The notes beneath the pieces are model-generated. The model had not been told where the DNA came from, did not search any database, and was given only the letters and a program-made list of their open reading frames with translations. A DNA stretch of 64,000 nt from Allobosea vaviloviae (GTDB lineage Bacteria > Pseudomonadota > Alphaproteobacteria > Rhizobiales > Beijerinckiaceae): NCBI RefSeq assembly GCF_001298265.1, contig NZ_LGSZ01000028.1:308480-372479 (forward strand). The letters run 5' to 3'. Below are positions 1 to 7,597 of this stretch, piece after piece. Each line of letters starts with the position of its first letter. The stretch's first letter is position 1. The translations under genes and the position numbers were made by a program.

Positions 1-294
1 GAAGGCCGCGCCCATCGGCGGCGCCTGCGACTGCAGCTTCTGCAGCTCGGCGGCATATTCCGGCGGCACGACATCGGGAATCGTGGCGACGAGCTGCGCC
101 ACCTTCATGATCGGGCCCTTCAGCCCGCCCAGCGCCTTGGCCAGCGCCTCGGCATTGGAGGCGTTGCGCCCCTCCATCCCGAACAGCCGGGCGCCCGCAA
201 TCCGCGCCGCCACCCCGCCGACATTGGCCCCGACACGCGCATAGCGCGCCGCACGGGCGGAAAAGCGATTGGCTTCGGAGTCGTGCTCGGACAT
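1..294 (-). CDS. ABC1/UbiB (AarF) atypical kinase family protein, N-terminal part
   Basis: This gene runs off the left edge, so only the first 98 residues are present. The ATG at 292-294 begins MSEHDSEANR. Residues 51-80 carry LKGPIMKVAQL followed by IPDVVPPEYA and LQKLQSQAPP, the signature of the ABC1 (AarF/UbiB/Coq8) atypical kinase family; the lysine/glutamine segment corresponds to the family's KxGQ element. Family members act in ubiquinone biosynthesis or related lipid/quinone metabolism. Confidence in the family is high; whether it is UbiB itself or a paralogue cannot be decided from the fragment. The gene points away from the HEPN gene's 3' end and shares no operon with anything visible here. 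Confidence 0.8.
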   Translation of the reverse strand, partial: MSEHDSEANRFSARAARYARVGANVGGVAARIAGARLFGMEGRNASNAEALAKALGGLKGPIMKVAQLVATIPDVVPPEYAAELQKLQSQAPPMGAAF

Positions 295-424
295 GGGGCT
301 CGGGTGTTAGAGACCAAGAACTTTTAACGATGTAAGACGCGCTGTCGCCAACACCAGTGCGGCAAACACGTCGAATGTGAAGGGAGCATGCTTGAAATTG
401 GTCTTTGAACCCACGGGCCGGACC

Positions 425-1486
425 TTACATGCGCCTTATCAGGCTCTTGCACCATATCATGGCCGTCTCTATTGCCCAGTTAGTTTGCTGGGGCGTCAGC
501 GTTGGCATCTCGGCCTGCCCGGGTCCGTGCGCAAATGGGTTTCTTACGTCGCTGAACATTTTGGTAAGAAGCTCTCCCTCCCAAACGTCAATAAAACGCC
601 CATTTGCTTTGCTCATCAGATTATCAACGTAATTGGCCGCGCCTTTCTCGGTGCCCTTTGTCCAACCTTTTACGTCGCTGATAATTTTTATGCAGCTTTC
701 GACCGCGCTGACAGCATGAAACGCGGCGGTTCGATCTCCCTTATCACGTCGGTCAATGGATTCTTTTATTTGAATGTCCACATTCTTCCATCGCGGATCA
801 TTGACCAATTCCCAAAAAGGTTTCTCGACAAATGTCCCGATCAATTCGTCATCAGACAATTGCAGCAATCCATTGTGGAAATTCAATTTATATCGAGCAA
901 GCCTAAGACGCTCATTTAAATCTTTTACCAACTCCTGAAATGCGGCGTTAATACGAGCATTATGCGCTATTATTCCGTCCACCTGAAGGCCCGGAATCTT
1001 CAATGATCTAGCCAATCTATGAAACTCATCGTTAGATTTGGCCTTTGCAATGGCAGCAGGCAAATCTGCGTTAGCAGATTTAATTTGCTGCCAACGGAGT
1101 TGGAATCCAATCTCGACGAGGCTGAGCCGCTCTTTCACCCAAGCGTCACCCTGGCTCAGGTCAGGAGGCATCTTGATAAGATAGTTTTTGCAGATATTGG
1201 AATAATTAAAAGTATGCGCGATAGTATTTTCGTTGCCATTCCATTTAGTTTTTTGCCACCAAAATCGATCGCTTAGATAATCTCGCCCAACCTCCAATGC
1301 CATCTTATCGTGCACTATCTTGAGATATTCTTCGCTCCTCTCCGAAGCCGTATCTGATGATTGGCCAAGCCACAGCGGGTCCATCATCATGACGGCCGCT
1401 TGGTTCATAAAGCGCCTATCCTCCTCAAAGTATTGGTTTCGTATCTGCACATTGGAATATCTACGGGCAAAAATATCCGTAATCAC
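425..1486 (-). CDS. HEPN-domain protein, AbiJ/abortive-infection-like
   Basis: About 353 residues from a GTG start at 1484-1486, which has AGGAG 8 bases upstream; a TTG at 1525 would add 13 residues but has no visible ribosome site. The N-terminal part opens ITDIFARRYS and is helical. The C-terminal ~110 residues look like a HEPN domain of the Abi_C type: a helix with AFHAVSAVESCIKII, then RNPFAHGPG, which contains the R-x4-H motif of HEPN ribonucleases. Such proteins in defence or toxin systems cleave RNA. The gene is far more AT-rich than its neighbours (stretches near 40% GC), which indicates recent horizontal acquisition. No obvious partner gene is adjacent, so it could be a single-gene abortive-infection system. 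The function is inferred from the motif alone. Confidence 0.6.
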   Translation of the reverse strand: MITDIFARRYSNVQIRNQYFEEDRRFMNQAAVMMMDPLWLGQSSDTASERSEEYLKIVHDKMALEVGRDYLSDRFWWQKTKWNGNENTIAHTFNYSNICKNYLIKMPPDLSQGDAWVKERLSLVEIGFQLRWQQIKSANADLPAAIAKAKSNDEFHRLARSLKIPGLQVDGIIAHNARINAAFQELVKDLNERLRLARYKLNFHNGLLQLSDDELIGTFVEKPFWELVNDPRWKNVDIQIKESIDRRDKGDRTAAFHAVSAVESCIKIISDVKGWTKGTEKGAANYVDNLMSKANGRFIDVWEGELLTKMFSDVRNPFAHGPGQAEMPTLTPQQTNWAIETAMIWCKSLIRRM

Positions 1487-1532
1487 CGCTGTCACTCCTA
1501 TGTTGACGGACTTTCCACAGCACAACGGGATT

Positions 1533-2429
1533 TTAGATCGAAAGCTGTTTATCCTGAGCCGCCAACTCCGCCCTCACCTCAGCCAAGCTGGCCACGCGCC
1601 CGCCCGCCGCCTCGACCAGCCTCGCCGTCTCCGCCACCAGCGCCGCATTGCTCCGCTCGCAGCCGAACGGCGCATCCTCCAGCCCGGCCCGCACATGCAC
1701 CCCGCGCGCGACCGCCGCCGGGATCAGCCCGGTGAGATCGACGCCCAGCCCCGCGATCATCACCGGCGCATCGGGCGCGTCCTCCGCCAGCAACCTGAGA
1801 TGCGCGTCGAGCGCCCAGTCGCGCGGCGGGAAGCCCCAGGCGAAGGCGTCCGAGAACATCAGCCGGTAGATCGGCGTCGGCAGTCCGGGATAGGCCTTGG
1901 CCAGCGCTGCCCCCAGCCGCGTGAAGCCGGGCTCGTAGATCGCATAGCTCGGATGGATCTTGTGGGCCTGCGCCACCGCCATGCCCTCGCGGATATGCTC
2001 GCCGGGGTTCTGGTAGATGAAGCCGGGCTCGCCCTCGGGGATGCCGGCGAAGGTCGTCCAGTTGCAGGAGCCGGGATCGAGCACGCCCCATTCGGCGAGC
2101 CCGCGCTTGGCCAGTTCCTCCAGATGGGTGTAACGACCCGAGCCGATCATGTCCCCCGCATAGCCCGAGCCGAGGATCGGGATCGTCGGATAGACGATGG
2201 CGTCGACCTTCGCGCGGATGCCCTCGATCGCCTGGGCGTAGAGCTCCCAATCGTCGCGCTGCCGGCCGGTCTCGACGTCGTAGACATGCAGATGAACGAT
2301 CGCAGCGCCCGCCTCGACCGCCGCGATCCCGTCCGCGACGATGTCGGGAATCGTGATCGGGATGCCCGGCTGGCGCTCTTTGCCCCAGGGGCCGTTGATC
2401 GCGGCCTCGATCCAGATGGGCTTGGTCAT
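1533..2429 (-). CDS. Beta-keto acid cleavage enzyme (BKACE/Kce family, DUF849)
   Basis: 298 residues from the ATG at 2427-2429, preceded by AGGAG 8 bases upstream. BKACE enzymes are Zn-dependent TIM-barrel proteins that condense a beta-keto acid with acetyl-CoA, giving acetoacetate and a new acyl-CoA; 3-keto-5-aminohexanoate cleavage is the founding reaction. Visible family signs are the N-terminal IEAAINGPWG (acidic residue 8), the metal-binding HLH at residues 46-48 in AAIVHLHVYD, and the late AGLEDAPFG with a glutamate near 251. The substrate cannot be read from sequence. The gene starts 10 bases after the Doc toxin stop on the same strand, so it is probably co-transcribed with the toxin-antitoxin pair, which is an odd partnership. 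Confidence 0.85.
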   Translation of the reverse strand: MTKPIWIEAAINGPWGKERQPGIPITIPDIVADGIAAVEAGAAIVHLHVYDVETGRQRDDWELYAQAIEGIRAKVDAIVYPTIPILGSGYAGDMIGSGRYTHLEELAKRGLAEWGVLDPGSCNWTTFAGIPEGEPGFIYQNPGEHIREGMAVAQAHKIHPSYAIYEPGFTRLGAALAKAYPGLPTPIYRLMFSDAFAWGFPPRDWALDAHLRLLAEDAPDAPVMIAGLGVDLTGLIPAAVARGVHVRAGLEDAPFGCERSNAALVAETARLVEAAGGRVASLAEVRAELAAQDKQLSI

Positions 2430-2439
2430 CGCACGCTCC

Positions 2440-2835
2440 TCATGCCGGCGCATCCTTGGGCCAGTTGTCGCGAATCCAGCGCGTCAGCCCGTCCTCATCG
2501 ACCTCGCCGGCAGCGAGCGCGAGGATGGCGGCGGCGGCCATGGCCTGGGACGGCGCGAACGGAATGCCGTTGAACCGCAGAAAGGTCATCATCGCGAGGA
2601 AGGCAGCCCGCTTGTTGCCGTCGATGAAAGGATGGTTTCGCGCGAGCCCGAACGCATAGGCCGCGGCCAAGGCCGCGAGATCGGTCTCGCCATAGGCGAA
2701 GCGGTTGATCGGTCTGGCGACCGCGGATTCGAGCAACCCCTGATCGCGTATGCCCTCGGGTCCGCCATAGATCGCCAGTTGCTCAGCGTGCATATCCTGG
2801 ATCGTCTCGACGCTCAGCCAGAGCGGCTCCGTCAT
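2440..2835 (-). CDS. Death-on-curing (Doc/Fic) family toxin
   Basis: 131 residues. The Fic-fold core motif is HPFIDGNKRAAF at residues 68-79 (HxFx[D]GNKR), and the length matches the short Doc branch rather than full Fic AMPylases. Doc of phage P1 phosphorylates EF-Tu and stops translation; this homologue probably acts the same way. The start codon overlaps the stop of the antitoxin gene as ATGA, so the two are translationally coupled, antitoxin first, which is the usual order. The last helix region ends in RWIRDNWPKDAPA. No truncation or motif damage is visible. Confidence 0.88.
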   Translation of the reverse strand: MTEPLWLSVETIQDMHAEQLAIYGGPEGIRDQGLLESAVARPINRFAYGETDLAALAAAYAFGLARNHPFIDGNKRAAFLAMMTFLRFNGIPFAPSQAMAAAAILALAAGEVDEDGLTRWIRDNWPKDAPA

Positions 2836-3092
2836 TTGGCCAGCTCACGCATTGTATCGGCGTAGTCCTTCATCACCTGACGTGCGATCGCCATGGCCCG
2901 GGCATGTGTGTCGTCGTGGCGCTGCAAACGGACTCCGCCTTCCGGCTGCCGCACGAACTCCAGCCGGTCGCCTTCCGCGAAACCAAGCTGTGCGAGCAAC
3001 TCCTTGGGCAGGATGAGGCCAACCGAGTTCCCGATTTTGCGAAGCTGCAGAACGGCCGCACTGTCGGTGGCCGGCTTGACGGTCTCGTTCAT
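2832..3092 (-). CDS. AbrB/MazE-type antitoxin
   Basis: 86 residues. The central part, LQLRKIGNSVGLILPKELL followed by EGDRLEFV, is a typical SpoVT/AbrB swapped-hairpin DNA-binding domain as found in MazE and related antitoxins. The C-terminal tail, rich in Ala and charged residues, should neutralise the Doc toxin encoded directly downstream with a 4-base ATGA overlap. A 9-bp perfect inverted repeat lies 16-38 bases upstream of the start, and autorepression by antitoxin or antitoxin-toxin complex is expected. AbrB-type antitoxins paired with Doc toxins are common in Proteobacteria, in place of the Phd type. Confidence 0.85.
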   Translation of the reverse strand: MNETVKPATDSAAVLQLRKIGNSVGLILPKELLAQLGFAEGDRLEFVRQPEGGVRLQRHDDTHARAMAIARQVMKDYADTMRELAK

Positions 3093-3107
3093 GGCATATC
3101 TCCAACC

Positions 3108-3130
3108 GCGTTATACAGAATGTATAACGC
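3108..3130. promoter_or_regulatory. Operator-like inverted repeat of the Doc toxin-antitoxin promoter
   Basis: Arms GCGTTATAC and GTATAACGC are perfect complements separated by 5 bases. The site lies just upstream of the antitoxin start in an AT-rich pocket of a GC-rich region, and the arms contain TATAC/GTATA sequences that could also serve as the -10 box. An AbrB-fold dimer would bind a palindrome of this size, so I infer an autoregulatory operator. Confidence 0.65.
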
Positions 3131-3231
3131 GAAACGAGGATGGTGGCTACGATCATCGCCGTATCCTTGTTCCTCGTTGCCAATCCATGTCGTGGTCCGT
3201 CTAATCAAGCCCTTGATGGATAAGGTTACAG

Positions 3232-4869
3232 ATGCTTCAGCGCCACGCGACCTACGCCGAGACCTTCGACAGCTTCCGCTGGGCAATCCCCGAGCGCTTC
3301 AACATCGGCGTCGCCTGCTGCGACCGCCATGCCAATGGCACGGCCAAGCCGGCGCTGATCTATGAGGACGAGGCGACCGGCGTCGCCACCCTCAGCTTCG
3401 ACGACCTCAAGCGGGCCTCGAACCGCATCGCCAACATGCTCCGCGGCCATGGCATCGGGGCGGGCGAACGCGTCGGCATCCTGCTGCCGCAGCGGCCCGA
3501 GACGGCCATGGCGCATCTTGCCGCCTACAAGCTCGGCGCCATCGCGCTGCCGCTCTTCATCCAGTTCGGCCCCGAGGCGCTGGAACACCGGCTCCAGCAC
3601 AGCGGCGCGGCGGCGCTGATCACGGATGCCGAGAACCTCCCCAAGATCGAGGCGATCCGCCATGCCCTGCCAGATCTCAGGCGCATCTTCGTCGTCGATG
3701 GCGCGGGCGGCACTCTCGATCTCGCGGCCGAGATGGCGAAGGCCTCCGACGATTTCGCAGCCATCGACACCCGCGCCGACGATCCCGCCGTGATCATCTA
3801 CACCTCCGGCACCACCGGGAAACCGAAGGGCGCGCTCCATGCCCACCGCGTCCTGCTCGGCCATCTGCCCGGCGTCCAGATGCCGCAGGACTTCTTCCCG
3901 CAACCGAGCGACCTGTTCTGGACCCCGGCCGACTGGGCCTGGATCGGCGGGCTGCTCGACGTGCTGCTGCCGAGCCTCTTTTTCGGCGTGCCGGTGCTCG
4001 CCTCGCGGGCCCGCAAGTTCGATCCGGAGGCCGCCTTCGCGCTGATCGCGCGGCATCGGGTGCGCAACGCCTTCCTGCCACCCACCGCGCTGAAACTGAT
4101 GCGCCAGGTCCGCGATCCCCGCCGCTTCGGCCATGGCCTGCGCTCGATCGGCAGCGGCGGCGAGACGCTCGGCGCCGACATGCTGGACTGGAGCCGCGAG
4201 ACCTTCGGCTTCGCCGTCAACGAGTTCTACGGCCAGACGGAGGCCAACCTGCTGGTCGCCAATTGCGAGAGCCTGTTCCCGATCAGGCCGGGCTCGATGG
4301 GGCGCGCCGTGCCGGGCCACCGCGTCGCGGTGATCTCGCCCGAGGGCAGCGAACTCCCGCCCGGCGAAACCGGACTGATCGCGGTGGCGCGGCCCGATCC
4401 GGTGATGATGCTCGGCTACTGGAACGATCCCGGGGCGACGGCAGCCAAGTTCGCCGGCGACTGGCTCGTCACCGGCGACACAGGCACCTGCGACGAGGAC
4501 GGCTATCTCTGGTTCCAGGGCCGCGACGACGACATCATTTCCTCGGGCTCCTATCGCATCGGCCCCGGCGACATCGAGGACTGCATCATCCGCCACCCCG
4601 CCGTGCTGATGGTCGCGGTCGTCGGCGTGCCCGATTCCATCCGCACCGAGATCGTCAAGGCCTTCGTGCTGCTGAAGCCGGATGCGGTTCCCAACGAAGC
4701 GCTGGCCGCCGAGATCCAGGCCTTCGTGCGCGACAGGCTGGCCGCCTATCAGTATCCGCGCCATGTCGAGTTCGTGACGGAACTGCCGATGACCGCGACG
4801 GGAAAGATCCGGCGGAAGGATTTGAGGGACATGGAGGCCGCGCGGAGGCGGCAAGGGCAAGCGGGGTGA
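3232..4869 (+). CDS. AMP-dependent acyl-CoA synthetase (ACSM-like)
   Basis: 545 residues. Adenylate-forming enzyme that activates a carboxylic acid with ATP and loads it onto CoA. The P-loop TSGTTGKPKG is at residues 191-200. The A5 motif YGQTE, the hinge-side TGDTG and GRDDDIISSGSYRIGP follow, and the catalytic lysine sits in TATGKIRR near residue 525. The overall layout (long N-terminal domain, WTPADWAWIGG segment) resembles medium-chain/acetyl-CoA-synthetase-like enzymes. It is transcribed alone, divergent from the toxin-antitoxin pair, and followed by a palindromic repeat. The neighbouring BKACE and second acyl-CoA synthetase suggest use of an organic acid as carbon source; the substrate is unknown. 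Confidence 0.85.
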   Translation: MLQRHATYAETFDSFRWAIPERFNIGVACCDRHANGTAKPALIYEDEATGVATLSFDDLKRASNRIANMLRGHGIGAGERVGILLPQRPETAMAHLAAYKLGAIALPLFIQFGPEALEHRLQHSGAAALITDAENLPKIEAIRHALPDLRRIFVVDGAGGTLDLAAEMAKASDDFAAIDTRADDPAVIIYTSGTTGKPKGALHAHRVLLGHLPGVQMPQDFFPQPSDLFWTPADWAWIGGLLDVLLPSLFFGVPVLASRARKFDPEAAFALIARHRVRNAFLPPTALKLMRQVRDPRRFGHGLRSIGSGGETLGADMLDWSRETFGFAVNEFYGQTEANLLVANCESLFPIRPGSMGRAVPGHRVAVISPEGSELPPGETGLIAVARPDPVMMLGYWNDPGATAAKFAGDWLVTGDTGTCDEDGYLWFQGRDDDIISSGSYRIGPGDIEDCIIRHPAVLMVAVVGVPDSIRTEIVKAFVLLKPDAVPNEALAAEIQAFVRDRLAAYQYPRHVEFVTELPMTATGKIRRKDLRDMEAARRRQGQAG

Positions 4870-4874
4870 AAGGC

Positions 4875-4975
4875 GTCATGCTCGGGCTTGCCCCGAGCAG
4901 CTCTGGCCGGAGGAGGCCTGCGGCGCTAACGGCCTGAGATTCTCGGGTCTGCGCTTCGCTTCGCCCGAGAATGAC
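4875..4975. repeat. Palindromic intergenic repeat, family A
   Basis: Outer boundaries are GTCATGCTCGGG and CCCGAGAATGAC. A first short hairpin (CTCGGGCTTGCCCCGAG) is followed by a second arm pair around GATTCTCGGGTCTGCG and CGCCCGAGAATGAC. It lies between two convergent genes (acyl-CoA synthetase and PPC protein). Confidence 0.8.
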
Positions 4976-4993
4976 GGGCCCCAGCGCGCGCGC

Positions 4994-5848
4994 CTATCCG
5001 ACCTCCAGCACCAGCTCGAAGGTCATCAGCACCGGGTTGTCGCCACGCCGATAGCGCCCCTTGGCCATCGCGCCGGTGTAGTCGACCAGCGCGACATCGA
5101 CCTGCGCCTCCGGTCCCGCTCCGTCATCCACGATCAGCCCAGTCGTGATCGCAACCTCGGTGGCGAAGTTCTCGACCACCCCGCCATCCTCGAAGCGCGC
5201 GCCGATGGTCGAGCCGACGCCGCCATGGATCGTCGCCCGAGCAATGCCGCGCTCGGCACAGAACGCTTCCAGCGCGCCGCAGAAATCGACGTTCGGCTTC
5301 ACCCTCAGCGCGAAGAAGCGCCCTTCGCGCGTCGCGCCCAGCAGCTCGGACGGCTTCGGCCCGAACAGCTTGAAATGCGTCTCGGGATCGGGCTCGGCCA
5401 GGAAGGCGGCGCCATCGAGCCCGACGGCCTGCAGCGTGATCGCCTCGGAGACGATCGTCTCGTCGGGCAGGATATGGCCGCCACCGCGCCGCCCGTCGCA
5501 CTCGACCCAGAGCGCATGGGCGTGGAAGAAAGGCGCGCCGTCGCGCAGGCCGAAGGTCATCGCGCCCAGCTCGATGCGGGCGACGCCAGCCGGCCGGAAC
5601 GTGTCGGTGTAGAAGGCGGCATGCTCGGGCGTCTGCGACAGCGCCGGCATGACATAGGCGAAGGGCGAGAGCGCCAGCCCGTCGAGCTTCACCGTCCCGC
5701 TAACGAAGCCGGCCGCCGCGAAGCTGCGCCTGACCGCCTCCAGCAGCGGCAAGCCGGCTTCCAGCGTCATCGGGAAGCGCAGGCCGTGGCACTCCGCCCA
5801 CTGGATGCGGCCGGGCGTCTCCGGCCCGGGCTGCTGGATGCGCCTCAC
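4994..5848 (-). CDS. Tandem PPC/DUF296 domain protein
   Basis: 284 residues from a GTG start. Two copies of the PPC (plant and prokaryote conserved, DUF296) fold can be seen. The first is residues ~25-150, with FFHAHALWVE and GGHILPDETIVSEA, the family's metal/ligand face. The second is residues ~175-283, with ALEAFCAERGIARATIHGGVGS. PPC proteins form trimers; some bind DNA in plants, while the bacterial role is unknown. The start codon overlaps the stop of the upstream acyl-CoA synthetase as GTGA, so the two are made together. That pairing suggests a role in handling the acyl-CoA or its precursor rather than DNA binding. The function remains open. Confidence 0.75.
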   Translation of the reverse strand: MRRIQQPGPETPGRIQWAECHGLRFPMTLEAGLPLLEAVRRSFAAAGFVSGTVKLDGLALSPFAYVMPALSQTPEHAAFYTDTFRPAGVARIELGAMTFGLRDGAPFFHAHALWVECDGRRGGGHILPDETIVSEAITLQAVGLDGAAFLAEPDPETHFKLFGPKPSELLGATREGRFFALRVKPNVDFCGALEAFCAERGIARATIHGGVGSTIGARFEDGGVVENFATEVAITTGLIVDDGAGPEAQVDVALVDYTGAMAKGRYRRGDNPVLMTFELVLEVG

Positions 5849-7482
5849 GAGCCCTGCCCCCTCAGCCAGTCCAGCTGTCCGCGCGCTTCCAACTCATCGC
5901 GCACGAGGCGTTTGGGCACCTTGCCGTATCCGGATTTCGGCAGCGCCTCCCAGAAGAAGAAGCGCTTGGGCATCTTGTAGCGGGCGATCTTCTCCGACAG
6001 GAACCCGGCGATCTCCGCCTCGTCGGCCCGGGTCCCGCCGCGGCAGACGCAGACCGCGACGCCGATCTCGCCCCAGACCGGATCGGGCAGGCCGAGCACC
6101 GCGACCTCGGCGATGGCGGGATGGGTCAGGATCTTCTCCTCGATCTCGCGCGGATAGATGTTCGAACCGCCGGAGATGTACATGTCGGACGCGCGGCCGG
6201 TGATGTAGACGAAGCCCTGCTCGTCCATGTGCCCGAGATCGCCGGTGCGGAACCAGCCGTTCCGGAACGACTTCGCATTGGCCTCGGGGTTGTCGTAATA
6301 ACCGGCGAAGACGGCAGGGCCGATGACGCAGATCTCGCCCTGGACGCCGGTCTCGACCTCGCGGCCCTCGTCGTCCTGGATCTGCACCTGCATCGCCGTG
6401 CGGGCATAGCCGCAGGTCCCGATCCGCGCGTGCGGCCCGTCCTCGGCGACATGCAGCGAGGGCGGCAGCACGGTGATGTTGCCGGTGACTTCGCCCAGCC
6501 CGAAATACTGCACCAGTACCGGCCCGAGCGTGGCCAGAGCGCGCTTCTGGTCCTCGCGATACATCGGCGCGCCCGCATAGATGACGTAGCGCAGGCAGGA
6601 GTGATCGTGCTGCTCGACGGCTGGATGCTCGACCAGCATCTTCAGGATCGTCGGCACCGTGAACAGGCTGGTGACGCGGTGGCGGGCGATCAGCCGCCAG
6701 GCCTCGTCGATGTCGAAGCGCTCGGTCGGCAGCAGGATCGAGGCCGCCCCGCGCGCCGCCAGCATCAGCTGATGCACGCCGGCGCCATGCGAGAGCGGTG
6801 CCACCACCAGCGAGGAATCGGCTTCGGTCGTGCCCGGCACGAGGTCGCAGAGATGGTTGGTGATGACGAAGCCCATCTGGCCATGGGTCAGCACCGCGGC
6901 CTTGGAGCGCCCGGTGGTGCCCGAGGTGAAGAAGAACCAGCAGGGGTCGTCATGCTCGACGGCGACATCCGCGACGCGCTCGCCGAGATGGCGCGCGATC
7001 ACCGCGCCGACCTCGTCGCTCCCGAAGCTGCCCGGGCCGATCCGCCAGGTGAACTCCGGTGCAGGCGAAGCCGCCGCGACCGCCGCCGCATGGTCGGGAA
7101 AATCGCCATGGCAGAGGAAGGCCTTCGCCCCCGAGGAGGTCGAGAGATAGGCGACCTCGTCCGGCAGCAGGCGGAAATTGGTGGGCACCCAGACCGCGCC
7201 GAGCCGGAAGGTCGCGAACATCGAGGTAAACATCGCGTCGCAGTTCTTGGAATGAACCAGGACACGGTCGCCCTTGCCGATGCCGCGTGCCCTCAACCCC
7301 GCTGCCAGCGCCGAGACCTGCGCGTCAAGCTGCGCCCAGCTCAGCGTCAGCCCGCCCCAGATGAAGGCCGGATGGTCGGCCAGCCGCCGCCCGTTCTGCG
7401 CGGCGATATGGCCGAGATTCATCACCTGCCGCGTCATCGGCACGACGCCGCCTGGGGGGCCGGGGGCTTTCGTTTCGGTCAT
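5845..7482 (-). CDS. AMP-dependent acyl-CoA synthetase (FadD-like)
   Basis: 545 residues from the ATG at 7480-7482, which has GAGGAAG 6 bases upstream. An in-frame extension toward 7704 would translate a palindromic repeat and is rejected. Motifs: P-loop TSGTTGRSKA at 186-195, YFGLGEVTGN, TGDLGHMDEQGF, GRASDMYISGGSNIYP, and catalytic lysine in GYGKVPKR near 521. Together these place it among fatty-acid/aryl-CoA ligases of the ANL superfamily. It ends in a GTGA overlap with the PPC protein gene and sits downstream of the IclR gene on the same strand, so regulator, ligase and PPC protein probably form one transcription unit controlling use of an imported acid. Confidence 0.87.
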   Translation of the reverse strand: MTETKAPGPPGGVVPMTRQVMNLGHIAAQNGRRLADHPAFIWGGLTLSWAQLDAQVSALAAGLRARGIGKGDRVLVHSKNCDAMFTSMFATFRLGAVWVPTNFRLLPDEVAYLSTSSGAKAFLCHGDFPDHAAAVAAASPAPEFTWRIGPGSFGSDEVGAVIARHLGERVADVAVEHDDPCWFFFTSGTTGRSKAAVLTHGQMGFVITNHLCDLVPGTTEADSSLVVAPLSHGAGVHQLMLAARGAASILLPTERFDIDEAWRLIARHRVTSLFTVPTILKMLVEHPAVEQHDHSCLRYVIYAGAPMYREDQKRALATLGPVLVQYFGLGEVTGNITVLPPSLHVAEDGPHARIGTCGYARTAMQVQIQDDEGREVETGVQGEICVIGPAVFAGYYDNPEANAKSFRNGWFRTGDLGHMDEQGFVYITGRASDMYISGGSNIYPREIEEKILTHPAIAEVAVLGLPDPVWGEIGVAVCVCRGGTRADEAEIAGFLSEKIARYKMPKRFFFWEALPKSGYGKVPKRLVRDELEARGQLDWLRGQGS

Positions 7483-7509
7483 GTCAGTCTTCCTCGACGA
7501 GAACGCGCC

Positions 7510-7546
7510 GTCATCCCGGGCGACCGCAGGGAGACCCGGGATGACG
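7510..7546. repeat. Short palindromic repeat, family A (single hairpin)
   Basis: GTCATCCCGGG and CCCGGGATGAC form an 11-bp arm pair around a 15-base loop. It is a half-length copy of the elements found elsewhere in the window, between the IclR and acyl-CoA synthetase genes. Confidence 0.7.
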
Positions 7547-7597
7547 GCGCACGATGAAATCGGACGATGCGGGCGAATGAGCTGCCGTATGACCCCA

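Noticed and set aside
377..919. A 180-codon plus-strand frame opposite the HEPN gene
   Set aside because: No ribosome site and no domain, while the minus-strand frame has a HEPN motif and a good ribosome site; AT-rich DNA makes such frames by chance.
3226..4860. A 544-codon minus-strand frame opposite the first acyl-CoA synthetase
   Set aside because: Same mirror-frame effect; the plus-strand frame has all adenylate-enzyme motifs.
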